Shown here piece by piece: positions 7,911 to 16,887 of a DNA stretch of 64,000 nucleotides. The notes under the pieces were generated by a model. The model was given only the letters and a program-made list of their open reading frames with translations. It ran no database searches and was not told the DNA's origin. Each line of letters starts with the position of its first letter. Position 1 is the first letter of the stretch. The position numbers and the translations under genes were made by a program. The DNA is from Kitasatospora sp. CB01950 (GTDB lineage: Bacteria > Actinomycetota > Actinomycetes > Streptomycetales > Streptomycetaceae): assembly GCF_001905465.1 (NCBI RefSeq), contig NZ_LISX01000003.1:470565-534564 (forward strand). Reading direction: 5' to 3'.

Positions 7911-8860
7911 CTAGGTCGTGTCTCATAATTGATCTTGTGGTGGGTCGTGGAGAGATAACGGATGCTGCGTGGGCCCGGATTGAGCCTTTGCTGCCGCAGC
8001 GTGATGGCGCCGGTCGTCCTTGGCGGGATCACCGGCAGGTGGTGAACGGGGTGTTGTGGCGGCTGCGCACGGGTGCCCCGTGGCGGGATCTTCCCGAACG
8101 CTACGGCCCGTGGCAGACCGTCTACCGGCGCTTCGCCCGGTGGGAGAAGGACGGCACCTGGGCCGCGCTCCTGCGCGAGGTCCAGGTCCGCAACGACGCC
8201 GTGGGGACCGTGGAGTGGACGGTGTCGATCGACTCCACCGTCGCGCGGGCTCACCAGCACGCCGCCGGGGCCCGCAAAAAGGGGATCGGTCCGAGGACGA
8301 ATCGGATGATCCGGCAGCAGTTGCGCGCCGCGAGGCGCTCGGCCGCTCCCGGGGCGGACTGACCACCAAAATCCACCTCGCCGTCGACGGACGGGGCCTG
8401 CCACTGTCAATCGTCCTCAGCACCGGCAACACTGCCGACTGCACGATGCTGCCCGCCGTCCTCGACGCCATCCGCGTTCCGCGCGCCGGGAGCGGGCGGC
8501 CGAGGACCAGGCCCGACCGGGTCGTGGCCGACAAGGCCTACTCCTCCCGCAAGATCCGCCGCCTGCTGCGGCGCCGCGGCGTCAGGGCGACCATCCCCGA
8601 ACGCCGCGACCAGATCGCCGGACGCATCCGCCGCGCGAGCCGGGGCGGCCGGCCGCCGGCCTTCGACAAGGCCGCCTACAAGGGGCGGAACGTCATCGAG
8701 CGGTGCTTCGCCAAACTGAAGCAATTCCGGGCAGTGGCAACCAGGTTCGACAAACTGGCCAACCGCTACCGGGCCGGCGTCGTCCTCGCCTCGCTGATCC
8801 TCTGGCTCCGAGCAGAGGAACAATGACCACAGCCAAGATCAATTACGAGACAGAGCCTAG
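7911..8860 (+). mobile_element. IS5-family insertion sequence, complete
   Basis: A 950-bp element. The left end (CTAGGTCGTGTCTCATAATT, 7911 onward) and the complement of the right end (CTAGGCTCTGTCTCGTAATT, read back from 8860) form imperfect terminal inverted repeats that continue into TGATCTTG on both sides. CTAG at both extremities is the probable target duplication. The only gene is the two-frame transposase. The element abuts an older transposase fragment on its right side. Confidence 0.9.
7940..8826 (+). CDS. IS5-family DDE transposase, produced by -1 frameshift
   Basis: Two overlapping frames. The first starts GTG 7940 (VVGRGEITDAAWARIEPLLP) and runs to 8362, with the helix-turn-helix, the first catalytic Asp in SIDSTVARAHQH and the segment RTGAPWRDLPERYG. 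The second carries RGGLTTKIHLAVDG, the second Asp in VVADKAYSS, and the Glu in NVIERCFAKLKQFR. A run of five A's followed by G's at 8276-8284 (Lys-Lys-Gly codons) allows a -1 slip, giving ARKKGDRSEDESDDP as the junction. Programmed frameshifting is known for many IS5-group elements. Both frames appear intact, so the element may be active. Confidence 0.88.
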
Positions 8861-9103
8861 ACGGCGCGCGGAGTGCGCACATTTCGGAAGTCCGACCAGG
8901 TGGCCGACCATCGCGAACGGGGCAAGTGCGGTGGTCGACCACCCGGGATCGACAAGGGCCGGTGCAAGAAGCGCAATGTCATCGAGCGAGCGATCAACAC
9001 GTTGAAGAACTATCGGGCTGTCGCGACACGCTCTGACAAGCGCGCCTCCGTCGTCCTCGGCACAGCCACGGCCGCCGCCCTCGTCATCCAGCTCCGCTCA
9101 TGA
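8861..9103 (+). pseudogene. C-terminal fragment of a second IS5-family transposase
   Basis: The open frame from 8861 encodes ARGVRTFRKSDQ, RGKCGGRPPGIDKGRCKKRN, VIERAINTLKNYRAVATRSD and the usual ending TATAAALVIQLRS. This corresponds to the last ~80 residues of an IS5-type transposase, including the catalytic Glu. No N-terminal part exists: the complete IS lies immediately to its left, and the sequence left of that IS is the end of the VWA gene region. It is an old remnant and differs clearly from the intact transposase. Confidence 0.8.
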
Positions 9104-9121
9104 TCGGGCGGACAGAACTCA

Positions 9122-9523
9122 TCAGACGCAGTTGTACCAGAGGCTGAAGGTGTTCGACCCGGGGGAGACCGGGGTGCCACCCCACCACCAGCAGCCGTTG
9201 CCCTTGGCGACCCAGCCGGTCGAGGCGTACTGGGAGTACCAGCCGTAATCCTTCGCCGCGTCGGGACCGCCGACCTGCTTCGTGATGACCGCCTGCGTCC
9301 AGGCATAGCCGCCGGTCTGGTTCCAGGTGTTGACGCAGAGGCTGTTGCCGTCGTAGGACCGGACCAGACGGGAGCTCATGCCGTTGTAGTTATTCGTGAG
9401 AAGAACGGTCCCATCGCAGTACCCGGCCGCGTGGGCTGCGGTCGGCAGACCCAGCAGCAGCGCAGAGCTCATCGCCGCCGCCGCACCGAGTCCGGCCAGG
9501 CGTCGTATCGTGGTCGTGGCCAT
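9122..9523 (-). CDS. Small secreted protein, function unknown
   Basis: 133 residues with a Sec signal peptide (MATTTIRRLAG, hydrophobic core, cleavage near AHA-AGY), giving a mature protein of about 100 residues rich in Trp, Tyr, Gly and Asn, with four cysteines (YCDG, SLCV, NGCW, YNCV) that could form two disulfides. Two ATGs are possible (9529 and 9523); 9523 is preferred because AAGGGG lies 7 nt upstream of it and only 1 nt from the other. No family recognised. It could be a cell-wall or spore-surface protein, or an inhibitor. Confidence 0.75.
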   Translation of the reverse strand: MATTTIRRLAGLGAAAAMSSALLLGLPTAAHAAGYCDGTVLLTNNYNGMSSRLVRSYDGNSLCVNTWNQTGGYAWTQAVITKQVGGPDAAKDYGWYSQYASTGWVAKGNGCWWWGGTPVSPGSNTFSLWYNCV

Positions 9524-9892
9524 AACCATTCCCCTTCGTCGAAAGTGGAGAACGGGGCAGCCCTGGCCGCTACTCGCCGGCCGAACACCCCCCCGTCGTC
9601 GCCCATTCACCCCCATTGGTGGGGCGTCCACCGCGTGGTGAGGAATCTAGTGGGCGGCGACCGCCCGGCAGGCCGCTCGAACCGGACGAACAGCTGCAAC
9701 TTTCGTACACTCAGAAAGCGCTGTTCAAGGGGTAGTTGGCGATGCGGGGCGCTGTGTTTCGAATGTTTCCTTCGTGCAGATCCGATGCTGGCGGAGCGTT
9801 CGACCCCGGGCCGCGCGGGGGAGGGTGCGATGGCCGGTTCGGTGCTTGCCGGGCCGGGTGGGCGGCGTTAGGCCGTGTCGTGATCGACCGAG
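9524..9892. other. Intergenic region without a supported gene
   Basis: 369 bp between the small secreted protein and the CBS-domain gene. It is slightly less GC-rich around 9690-9770. The only structured signal seen is an inverted CTTTC/GAAAG pair (around 9700-9720) near TTGAAC on the minus strand, a weak promoter candidate for the secreted protein. Confidence 0.5.
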
Positions 9893-10528
9893 CTAAGCCG
9901 CGGCGCGCGTGGTGCGGTCGGTGACCGAGACCACGCCGTCGACGGCGGCGCAGAGGCGGCGCAGGGTGCCGGTGGGGCAGTGCGGGCCGGTGGTGCCGCT
10001 GAGGGTGACTTCGCCTTGGACGACGTCGACGGCGATGGATGCGGGGCTGGCGTCCTGGAGGGTGGTCAGGACGTCCTCGACGATTTCACGGCGGATCGCC
10101 AGGTCGTCGCGGAGGAAGACGCGGAGCAGGTCGCCGCGGCTGACGGTGCCGATCAGGCGGCCGTCCTCGAGGGAGACCACGGGCAGGCGTTTGACCCGGC
10201 GGCGGGTCATCAGGCGGGCGGCGGCGACCACGGTGGAGTCGGGGGTGGTGCACACCGCGGGCGAGGTCATCAGGTCGGCGGCGGTGGTGCCGGTGCCGCG
10301 CAGGTGTACGGGGGCGGGCAGCAGGGACGCCGGGTCGTACTGGGCGAGTTGGGTGCGCAGCAGGTCGGCCTCGGAGACCACGCCGAGCGGCCGGTGGTCG
10401 GTGTCGACCACCGGCACGGCGGTGATGTCGTACTCGGCGAGCAGGGCGACGATCTCGCGGAAGCCCGTGCCGGGGCTGACGGTGACCACTTGACGGGTCA
10501 TCATCGCTCCGACGGTGCAGTGCCGCAT
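9893..10528 (-). CDS. CBS-pair and BON domain protein
   Basis: 211 residues. Two CBS domains (MTRQVVTVSPGTGFREIVAL with GVVSEADLL; MTSPAVCTTPDSTVVAAARL with GTVSRGDLLR) are followed by a BON domain (VDVVQGEVTLSGTTGP, VDGVVSVTD). CBS pairs bind adenine nucleotides; BON domains contact phospholipids or mediate interactions. Such proteins are common in the hypoxia/dormancy regulons of actinobacteria. ATG 10528 has GGAGG 9 nt upstream. It overlaps the upstream PPOX gene by 28 bp, so the two are translationally coupled. Confidence 0.88.
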   Translation of the reverse strand: MRHCTVGAMMTRQVVTVSPGTGFREIVALLAEYDITAVPVVDTDHRPLGVVSEADLLRTQLAQYDPASLLPAPVHLRGTGTTAADLMTSPAVCTTPDSTVVAAARLMTRRRVKRLPVVSLEDGRLIGTVSRGDLLRVFLRDDLAIRREIVEDVLTTLQDASPASIAVDVVQGEVTLSGTTGPHCPTGTLRRLCAAVDGVVSVTDRTTRAAA

Positions 10529-11025
10529 CGCCCTTCGCCTCCTCGGTCCGCGCCGGTCCGGTGCCGGGTGCGGTCCCACTCTGCGGGGCGGGCGCCGTCG
10601 GGCGCGAGGGCCGGAGGTCCCGTTCGGCGGGGCCGCTCGGCGGGCCGGGGCGGCAGCAGCCGCAGGCCGGACACCCATTCGGGGCGGATCCGGACGGACA
10701 CCGCGGGCGGCCCGGTCGCGGCGGCCGGGTGCACGGCGTCGGCGTGGCCGAGCACGGTGACCGTCCAGCCGCTGCCGTCGGCCGGGTCGACCTCGTCGGC
10801 CTGGAAGGCGACGACGGTGCCGGCGACGGCGCGCAGCAGTTCCTCGTCGGGCCGCTCGACCAGCACGTTGCCGTCGTCGACCAGGCGGTAGCGGACGGGC
10901 AGGACGGCGGGCAGCGCGTGCCGGGTGTAGACGAGTCGGCCCACCGAGTGACGGGCCATCAGGCGCAGGCACTGGTGGTGGTCGAGGCTGACGCCGTCGG
11001 CGGCGGGAACGGGTTCGATGGTCAT
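10501..11025 (-). CDS. Pyridoxamine 5'-phosphate oxidase-family (flavin-binding) protein
   Basis: 174 residues from ATG 11025 (MTIEPVPAADGVSLD). The split-barrel core is visible: LMARHSVGRLVYTRHALPAV, LPVRYRLVDDGNVLVE, GTVVAFQADEVD, GWTVTVLGHADAV. Small proteins of this type bind FMN or F420 and are often found beside CBS and universal-stress genes. The C-terminus is Arg/Pro-rich and variable. First gene of a two-gene minus-strand unit with the CBS-BON protein. Confidence 0.82.
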   Translation of the reverse strand: MTIEPVPAADGVSLDHHQCLRLMARHSVGRLVYTRHALPAVLPVRYRLVDDGNVLVERPDEELLRAVAGTVVAFQADEVDPADGSGWTVTVLGHADAVHPAAATGPPAVSVRIRPEWVSGLRLLPPRPAERPRRTGPPALAPDGARPAEWDRTRHRTGADRGGEGRCGTAPSER

Positions 11026-11225
11026 GCTCCGATCCTGGGCGGTCCGGGCCGCGCGGCGGGAGGGCCTTTGGTCGTTCCCGCCCCGGTCGAGCGGCCCCCC
11101 GCACGGGTGGTTCCGGTCGCCGGGATACGAACAGGTCACGGTCATTAACTGTTCATAGAACTGTTTGTGTGTTCACCGTCAGGCTGTCAGTCGGCCAGCC
11201 CCCAGCTACCCGACTGGAGTCACGA

Positions 11226-12821
11226 GTGAGCCCCTCCTCCTCCGCCCGCCGCCGCACCCTCACCGCCGGCGCCCTCGCGGCGAGCGCCGCCCTGCTCGTC
11301 GCCGCCGTCCAGGTCGACACCGCCTCCGCCGCCCCGGGCCGCGACGCGGCGGTCGCCCGCGCGGAGGCCAACGTCTCCCGGCACGCCGACCTGTTCGGCT
11401 TCGGGCCCGGCCAGGGTCTGAAGGTCAAGGACGTGATCATCGACGCGAACGGCGCGCAGCACGTCCGCTTCGACCGCACCTACCGCGGACTGCCGGTGGT
11501 CGGCGGCGACCTGGTGGTCCACCAGGACGCCCGCGGCAAGCTCACCGACTCCTCGCGCGCCAAGGGCCACGACGCCGCGGTGGCGTCCGTGGTGCCCGCC
11601 GTGCCCGCGCAGCACGGCGCGGCCGCCGCGCTCGGCCAGGTGCAGGGCATGTCCGGCGCGGTCGCCACCCCCGAACTGGTCGTCTGGGCCGCCGACGGCA
11701 CCCCCCGGCTGGCCTGGCAGACCACCGTCAGCGGCGAGGGCAAGCAGGGCCAGCCGGCCGGCCGGGTCGTCGTCACCGACGCCACCACCGGTGCGGCGAT
11801 CGAGAGTTGGGACTCCGAGCAGTCCGTCGCCGGCACCGGCCACTCCGAGTACACCGGCGACGTCCGGATCGACACCACCCAGCAGTCCGACGGCAGCTAC
11901 GCGCTGATCGACCCCGTCCGCGGCCACAGCACCCGGGACGCCAAGAACATCGGCGCGAGCAGCGTCAAGGCCACCTCCGGGACGCTGGTCACCGACGCCG
12001 ACAACATCTGGGGCGACGGCAAGAAGTTCTCCAAGGACCGGGCCACCGCCGCCGTCGACGCGCACTCCAACACCGCCTGGACGTACGACTACTACAAGAA
12101 CACCTTCGGCCGGAACGGCATCAAGAACGACGGCAAGGGCGCCACCGTCTTCGTCCACGTCGGCACCAACTGGGACAACGCCCAGTGGGTCGACAGCTGC
12201 TTCTGCATGATGACCGGCGACGGCAACGGCAGCACCGACCCCGAGCAGGTCGACCTCGACACCATGGGCCACGAGATGACCCACGGCGTCACCAGCGCCA
12301 CCGCCAACCTGCGCTACAGCGGCGAGTCCGGCGGCCTCAACGAGGCCACCAGCGACATCTTCGGCACCATGGTCGAGTGGTACGCCAACAACGCCGTCGA
12401 CACCCCCGACTACCTGTTCAGCGACCAGTCCACCCCGCCGTGGCTGCGCCGCTTCGACAAGCCCTCGCTGGACGGCGCCTCCGCCGACTGCTGGAGCAAG
12501 TCGGTCGGCAAGCTGGACGTGCACTACTCCTCGGGCGTCGCCAACCACTGGTTCTACCTGGCCAGTGAGGGCAGCGGCAGCAAGACGATCAACGGCTACA
12601 CCTACAACAGCCCGACCTGCAACAACTCCACCGTCACCGGCATCGGCAACCAGAAGGTCGCCGCCGTCTGGTACCGGGCGCTGACCGTCTACATGACCTC
12701 CACCACCAACTACGCCGGCGCCCGCACCGCCTCGCTGAACGCGGCGAAGGACCTGTACGGCACGAGCTCCACCGAGTACAACGCGGTCGCCGCCGCGTGG
12801 AGCGCGGTCAGCGTCAGCTGA
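11226..12821 (+). CDS. Secreted M4-family metalloprotease, short form
   Basis: 531 residues. GTG 11226 is chosen because GGAG lies 7 nt upstream and the signal peptide ([20 protein letters not shown], cleavage near ASA-APG) starts there. FTP/PepSY propeptide ([20 protein letters not shown]), catalytic domain with HEMTH at about residue 349 and [12 protein letters not shown], and the C-terminal helical lobe ending at [10 protein letters not shown]. It lacks the He_PIG and P domains of the homologue at 1282-3540 but shares long identical stretches with it (for example [19 protein letters not shown]), so the two are paralogs. Secreted endopeptidase. Confidence 0.95.
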   Translation: MSPSSSARRRTLTAGALAASAALLVAAVQVDTASAAPGRDAAVARAEANVSRHADLFGFGPGQGLKVKDVIIDANGAQHVRFDRTYRGLPVVGGDLVVHQDARGKLTDSSRAKGHDAAVASVVPAVPAQHGAAAALGQVQGMSGAVATPELVVWAADGTPRLAWQTTVSGEGKQGQPAGRVVVTDATTGAAIESWDSEQSVAGTGHSEYTGDVRIDTTQQSDGSYALIDPVRGHSTRDAKNIGASSVKATSGTLVTDADNIWGDGKKFSKDRATAAVDAHSNTAWTYDYYKNTFGRNGIKNDGKGATVFVHVGTNWDNAQWVDSCFCMMTGDGNGSTDPEQVDLDTMGHEMTHGVTSATANLRYSGESGGLNEATSDIFGTMVEWYANNAVDTPDYLFSDQSTPPWLRRFDKPSLDGASADCWSKSVGKLDVHYSSGVANHWFYLASEGSGSKTINGYTYNSPTCNNSTVTGIGNQKVAAVWYRALTVYMTSTTNYAGARTASLNAAKDLYGTSSTEYNAVAAAWSAVSVS

Positions 12822-12856
12822 TCACGCACGCGTTCGGAGGCCGATATCCTGGCGCA

Positions 12857-13210
12857 ATGAGCGACAACCTGCCCCCCTGCCCCAGCTGCGCCGGCCAGTA
12901 CACCTACGAGCTGGACGCCCTGATGGTCTGCCCCGAGTGCGGCCACGAGTGGGCCCCCGCCGAGGAGGCCCCGGCGCAGCAGGCGGGGGAGCGGGAGATC
13001 CGGGACGCCGTCGGCAACGTGCTGGCCGACGGCGACACCGTCACCGTGGTCAAGGCTCTGAAGGTGAAGGGCAGCGTCTCCGGCATCAAGGCCGGCACCA
13101 AGGTGCGCAACATCCGCCTGGTCGATGGCGTCGACGGCCACGACATCGACTGCCGGATCGAGGGATTCGGCGCCATGCAGCTCAAGTCGAGCGTGGTCAA
13201 GAAGGCCTGA
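12857..13210 (+). CDS. YjdM/PhnA-type zinc-ribbon protein
   Basis: 117 residues. The N-terminal zinc ribbon [20 protein letters not shown] has two CxxC knuckles, followed by the PhnA C-terminal barrel ([60 protein letters not shown]). It is the usual length for the family. Despite the historical phosphonate name, the molecular role is unclear. It follows the protease by 35 bp and precedes the fluoride operon by 62 bp. Confidence 0.9.
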   Translation: MSDNLPPCPSCAGQYTYELDALMVCPECGHEWAPAEEAPAQQAGEREIRDAVGNVLADGDTVTVVKALKVKGSVSGIKAGTKVRNIRLVDGVDGHDIDCRIEGFGAMQLKSSVVKKA

Positions 13211-13272
13211 CCCGCGCCGTCCCGTACAGTGACGCGCCCGGATCGCTCGGGCGCCGTGCGAGTAGGAGACGT

Positions 13273-13749
13273 GTGCCCGTGGAGAGCTACCGGCCGTCGA
13301 TGACGGCCGACCCCGTGCCCGCCCCGCGCCGGCCGAGGCGCGGGCCGGACCGCGAACTGGCGTCCGTGATCGGCGTGGTGGCCTTCGGCGGCGTGCTCGG
13401 CGCCTGCGCCCGGTACGCGATCACGCTGGCGTGGCCGCCGACCCCCGACGGCTTCCCCTGGGCGACGCTGCTGATCAACGTGGTCGGCTGCGCGGTCATC
13501 GGGGCGTTCATGACGGTGCTCACCGAGGCCTGGCGCGCCCACCGCCTGGTGCGCCCGTTCTTCGGCACCGGCGTGCTCGGCGGGTTCACCACCTTCTCCA
13601 CCTACGCGGTCGACATCCAGCGCCTGGTGCTGGCCGGCCACGCCCCGGCGGCCCTCGGCTACCTGGCCGCCACCCTGTTCGCCGCGATGGTCGCGGTCTG
13701 GGCCGGCGCGGCCACCGCCCGCCGGGTGATCGGACGGAGGACGCGATGA
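13273..13749 (+). CDS. fluC: Fluoride channel subunit FluC (CrcB), first copy
   Basis: 158 residues from GTG 13273 (AGGAG 4 nt upstream; GTG 13279 is an alternative). Four transmembrane helices with the family signatures [26 protein letters not shown] and [18 protein letters not shown]; the last holds the pore Phe/Thr/Ser residues. Fluoride channels are antiparallel dimers. With the second copy at 14093 it probably makes a heterodimer. It overlaps the next gene by ATGA (13746-13749). I looked for a fluoride riboswitch in the 62-bp leader and did not find one. Confidence 0.92.
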   Translation: MPVESYRPSMTADPVPAPRRPRRGPDRELASVIGVVAFGGVLGACARYAITLAWPPTPDGFPWATLLINVVGCAVIGAFMTVLTEAWRAHRLVRPFFGTGVLGGFTTFSTYAVDIQRLVLAGHAPAALGYLAATLFAAMVAVWAGAATARRVIGRRTR

Positions 13750-14096
13750 CCCCGCACACCGTACCCGCGCTGCGGCTGACGGCGCTGACCGGCGAGGACC
13801 AGCGCTGGCACCATCGCCCGCTGTACGCCGAGATCGTGCACCGCGCGCACGCCGCCGGGCTGGCCGGCGCCAGCGTGTTCCGCGGCATCGAGGGCTTCGG
13901 CGCGTCCGCGCTGGTGCACACTTCCCGGCTGCTGTCGGTCGGCGACGACCTGCCGGTCGCGATCGTGGTCGTCGACCGCGAGGACCGGATCCGGGCGTTT
14001 CTGCCGCAGCTGGACGAGCTGCTCGACCGCTGCCTGGTGACGCTGGACGCCTGCGAGGTGCTGCGGCCCGCCGACCCGCCGCAGGAGGAACGGTGA
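13746..14096 (+). CDS. DUF190 protein in fluoride-channel operon
   Basis: 116 residues of the DUF190 family ([54 protein letters not shown]). This PII-like ferredoxin-fold family is frequently encoded with CrcB/FluC channels; a regulatory role on the channel is inferred from context only. ATGA overlap with the gene before and GTGA overlap with the gene after show a tightly coupled three-gene operon. Confidence 0.9.
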   Translation: MTPHTVPALRLTALTGEDQRWHHRPLYAEIVHRAHAAGLAGASVFRGIEGFGASALVHTSRLLSVGDDLPVAIVVVDREDRIRAFLPQLDELLDRCLVTLDACEVLRPADPPQEER

Positions 14097-14467
14097 ACTG
14101 GCTGCTGGTGATCGTCGGCGCGGCCGTCGGCGCGCCGCTGCGGTACCTGACGGACCGGGCGGTGCAGGCCAGGCACGACACGGTCTTCCCGTGGGGGACG
14201 TTCGCCGTCAACGTGGCCGGCTCCCTGGTGCTCGGCCTGCTGACCGGCGCGGTCGCCGCCGGCGTGGCCTCCTCGCAGCTCCAACTGCTGCTCGGCACCG
14301 GCTTCTGCGGCGCGCTGACCACGTACTCGACGTTCTCCTGGGAGACGCTGCGGCTGGCCGAGAGCGGGGCCCGGTTCTACGCGGTGATGAATGTGGCGGG
14401 CAGCGTGGTGGCCGGTCTCGGCTCGGCGTTCACCGGGTGGGCGATCGCCCAGGCGCTGTGGGTGTGA
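14093..14467 (+). CDS. fluC: Fluoride channel subunit FluC (CrcB), second copy
   Basis: 124 residues, four transmembrane helices, signatures [26 protein letters not shown] and [17 protein letters not shown]. Shorter N-terminus than the first copy, and diverged in sequence, as expected for obligate heterodimer partners. Start GTG 14093 overlaps the DUF190 stop. Exports fluoride down its electrochemical gradient. Confidence 0.92.
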   Translation: MNWLLVIVGAAVGAPLRYLTDRAVQARHDTVFPWGTFAVNVAGSLVLGLLTGAVAAGVASSQLQLLLGTGFCGALTTYSTFSWETLRLAESGARFYAVMNVAGSVVAGLGSAFTGWAIAQALWV

Positions 14468-14774
14468 GGTCGTGGCCCGTTCTCGATCGGCCGTAAGGAT
14501 GATCCCTCGACCCTGACGGGCATGGACATGGCTGGTGGGCGGGCCTGCCGACCCCCATGGGAACGCACGTGCGTCGCCGGAATCCGGACAGAATGCCCGC
14601 GCCGGGCCGGATCGCCTTTCCGTGGCCACGGACCGCGAGTTAGCGTGACGTTGAGTTAGTTGCCCGAGGCATTCAATTGCCCGGGCCGCGCGCAGTCGCA
14701 GGCCCACCCGCCGACGCCACCGCCGACGCCACCGCCGACGCCACCGCCGGCCCAGCTCCGGAAGGGAGCACCAG
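14468..14774 (+). promoter_or_regulatory. P450 upstream region with direct repeats
   Basis: 307 bp between the fluoride operon and the P450. GAGTTAG is repeated at 14637 and 14653 (the latter within TTGAGTTAG), and TTGCCCG occurs at 14660 and 14677; these could form a promoter/operator. Closer to the start, the 12-bp unit GCCGACGCCACC is repeated three times (about 14710-14748). No gene seen. Confidence 0.45.
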
Positions 14775-15974
14775 ATGGCCACCGTCGCCGACACCTCCCC
14801 CAGCAGCCACCCCGCCCCGCGCGGGACCTGTCCCTTCGCCCCGCCGCCCGTCTACCAACAAGCCCGGCACGAAGAACCGATCAGCCGCATCGCCCTCTAC
14901 GACGGCACCCCCGCCTGGCTGATCACCCGGCACGAGGACGTCCGCGCCGTCCTCGCCGACAACCGGTTCAGCTCCGACCCCGAGAACCCCGGCTTCCCGT
15001 TCCTCACCGAGGCCGCCCGCGAGTTCGTCACCGTCCGGCCCACCTTCATCCGGCTCGACGACCCCGAGCACGGCCGGCTGCGCCGCATGCTCACCGGCGA
15101 CTTCACCGTCCGCCGCACCGCCACCATGCGCCCCGAGATCCAGCGGATCACCGACGAACTCATCGACAAGATGATCGACGGACGCCAACAGGCCGACCTG
15201 GTCAGCGAGTTCGCACTGCCGCTGCCCTCCCTGGTGATCTGCCTGCTGCTCGGCGTGCCCTACGAGGACCACGACTTCTTCCAGGAGTGCAGCCGCGTCC
15301 TGCTGCACCGCGGCTCCACCACCGAGGCCGTCGTCGACGCCAACGCCCGCCTCACCGAATACATCGACGCCCTGGCCGAGTCCAAGCGCGACAACCCCGA
15401 CGACGGCATCCTCAGCCGCCTGGTCGCCCGCGGCGAACTCGACATCGAGGACATCGGCGCGATGGGCCGACTGCTGCTGATCGCCGGACACGAGACCACC
15501 GCCAACATGACCTCGCTGTCGGTGCTCGCCCTGCTGCGCAACCCCGAGCAGCTCGCCCACCTGCGCGCCCACCCCGAGGCCGTGCCCGCCGCCGTCGAGG
15601 AACTGCTGCGCTACCTCTCCATCGTCCAGACCGGCCTGGTCCGCACCGCCGTCGCCGACGCCGAGATCGGCGGCACCGAGATCCGGGCCGGCGAGGGCGT
15701 CGTCCTCCAGATCAACACCGCCAACTGGGACGACGACCGCTACCCCGGCGCCGACACCCTCGACCTCACCCGCGACACCCGCCAGCACCTCGCCTTCGGC
15801 TTCGGCGTCCACCAGTGCCTCGGCCAGCCGCTCGCCCGGATGGAACTGGAGATCGCCCTGGAGACCCTGCTGCGCCGGCTGCCGGACCTGAAGCTCGCCA
15901 TGCCGTTCGAGGACGTGCCGTTCCGGGACGACATGCTGATCTACGGCGTCCACGAACTCCAGGTCGCCTGGTGA
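14775..15974 (+). CDS. Cytochrome P450 (CYP105-like)
   Basis: 399 residues. I-helix oxygen-activation motif IAGHETTANM, K-helix ExxR in VEELLRYLS, and heme-ligand loop FGFGVHQCLGQPLARMELEI with the axial Cys. The substrate-recognition start ISRIALYDGTPAWLITRHED fits bacterial class-I P450s of the CYP105 type. A soluble monooxygenase of secondary metabolism or xenobiotics; substrate unknown. ATG 14775 has GAAGGGAG 7 nt upstream. A dedicated ferredoxin gene follows after 47 bp; the ferredoxin reductase is not in the window. Confidence 0.95.
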   Translation: MATVADTSPSSHPAPRGTCPFAPPPVYQQARHEEPISRIALYDGTPAWLITRHEDVRAVLADNRFSSDPENPGFPFLTEAAREFVTVRPTFIRLDDPEHGRLRRMLTGDFTVRRTATMRPEIQRITDELIDKMIDGRQQADLVSEFALPLPSLVICLLLGVPYEDHDFFQECSRVLLHRGSTTEAVVDANARLTEYIDALAESKRDNPDDGILSRLVARGELDIEDIGAMGRLLLIAGHETTANMTSLSVLALLRNPEQLAHLRAHPEAVPAAVEELLRYLSIVQTGLVRTAVADAEIGGTEIRAGEGVVLQINTANWDDDRYPGADTLDLTRDTRQHLAFGFGVHQCLGQPLARMELEIALETLLRRLPDLKLAMPFEDVPFRDDMLIYGVHELQVAW

Positions 15975-16021
15975 CCGTCGCCCCGCCCGCCCGCGCCGGC
16001 GCCCCCGTGAAAGAAGGAACC

Positions 16022-16219
16022 GTGACCGTCACCGTCGACCAGGACCGCTGCTGCGGCGCCGGGCAGTGCGTCCGCAACGCCCCCGAGGTGTTCGACCAGC
16101 GCGAGGAGGACGGCATCGTCCTGCTGCTCGACCCCCGCCCGCCGGCCGAACTGCGCTCCGCCGTCGAGGACGCCGTGGTGGCCTGCCCCTCGGGCGCCGT
16201 CCGGATCGTCGAGGACTGA
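16022..16219 (+). CDS. [3Fe-4S] ferredoxin partner of the P450
   Basis: 65 residues from GTG 16022 (GAAGGAACC just upstream). The cluster motif CCGAGQCV with a later ACPSGAV gives three properly spaced cysteines, the fourth position being Gly/Ala, typical of the small 3Fe-4S ferredoxins that reduce streptomycete P450s. An in-frame upstream GTG would lengthen it but overlaps the P450 stop and adds no recognisable sequence. Confidence 0.9.
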   Translation: MTVTVDQDRCCGAGQCVRNAPEVFDQREEDGIVLLLDPRPPAELRSAVEDAVVACPSGAVRIVED

Positions 16220-16296
16220 CCCCGACACCCTTCGCTAGGCTGCCGAACCGTTCCGCCGTGACCCACGGCGGGACGGTTTCGCGTCGAGGAGGGGAC

Positions 16297-16887
16297 ATGG
16301 AGCTCGTCGCGCGCGGCGTGCACGACCTGCGCGGGCAGGACGGACCGCCGCTGACGGTCCGCTACGGGCCGGACGCCGCCGTGGTGGTGGCCGGACTGCC
16401 CGGCAGCGGCAAGAGCACCCTGCTGCACCGCTGGGACGGCCCCGCCCCCGTCCTCGACCCGCGCACCAGCCGACTCGCCGCCCGGGCAACCGTGCCCGAC
16501 CGGCTCCCGTACCCCGTCTACCGGCCCGTCGTGCGCACCCTGCACCTGCTGCGCATCCGCGCCGCGCTGCGCCGGCCCGGGCCGCTGCTGGTGCACGACT
16601 GCGGCAGCCGCCGCTGGATGCGCCGCGCCCTCGCCCGCTGGGCCCGGCAGGGCGGGCGCGAGCTGCACGTGGTGCTGCTCGCAGTCCGCCCCGAACAGGC
16701 CCTGGCCGGCCAGCACGCCCGCGCCCGCACCGCCGCGCCCGGCGTCTTCCGCCACCACGTGCGCGGCCTGACCGCGCTGGTCGCGGCCGTCGAACGCGAG
16801 GGCCTCACGGCGTTCCCGGGTGCGGCGTCGGTGCTGCTCGCCGACGGAACCTCGCGCGGGCGGCTGGCCGGCGTCCGCTTTCAGTGA
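16297..16887 (+). CDS. Small P-loop ATPase/kinase
   Basis: 196 residues. Walker A GLPGSGKSTLL near residue 35; a possible Walker B at PLLVHDCGS; Arg-rich middle. It resembles the AAA_33/zeta-toxin-like nucleotide-dependent kinases (short, one P-loop, no transmembrane segment) but no substrate motif can be read. ATG 16297 follows GAGGAGGGGAC. Its 3' end overlaps the convergent metallo-hydrolase by 7 bp. Confidence 0.78.
   Translation: MELVARGVHDLRGQDGPPLTVRYGPDAAVVVAGLPGSGKSTLLHRWDGPAPVLDPRTSRLAARATVPDRLPYPVYRPVVRTLHLLRIRAALRRPGPLLVHDCGSRRWMRRALARWARQGGRELHVVLLAVRPEQALAGQHARARTAAPGVFRHHVRGLTALVAAVEREGLTAFPGAASVLLADGTSRGRLAGVRFQ

Noticed and set aside
13211-13272. Fluoride riboswitch before fluC
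   Set aside because: The conserved pseudoknot bases of the crcB motif are not found in the 62-bp leader.
14709-14750. 12-bp repeats before the P450 as CRISPR or coding extension
   Set aside because: Too short, no spacers; the P450 start has its own ribosome binding site downstream.
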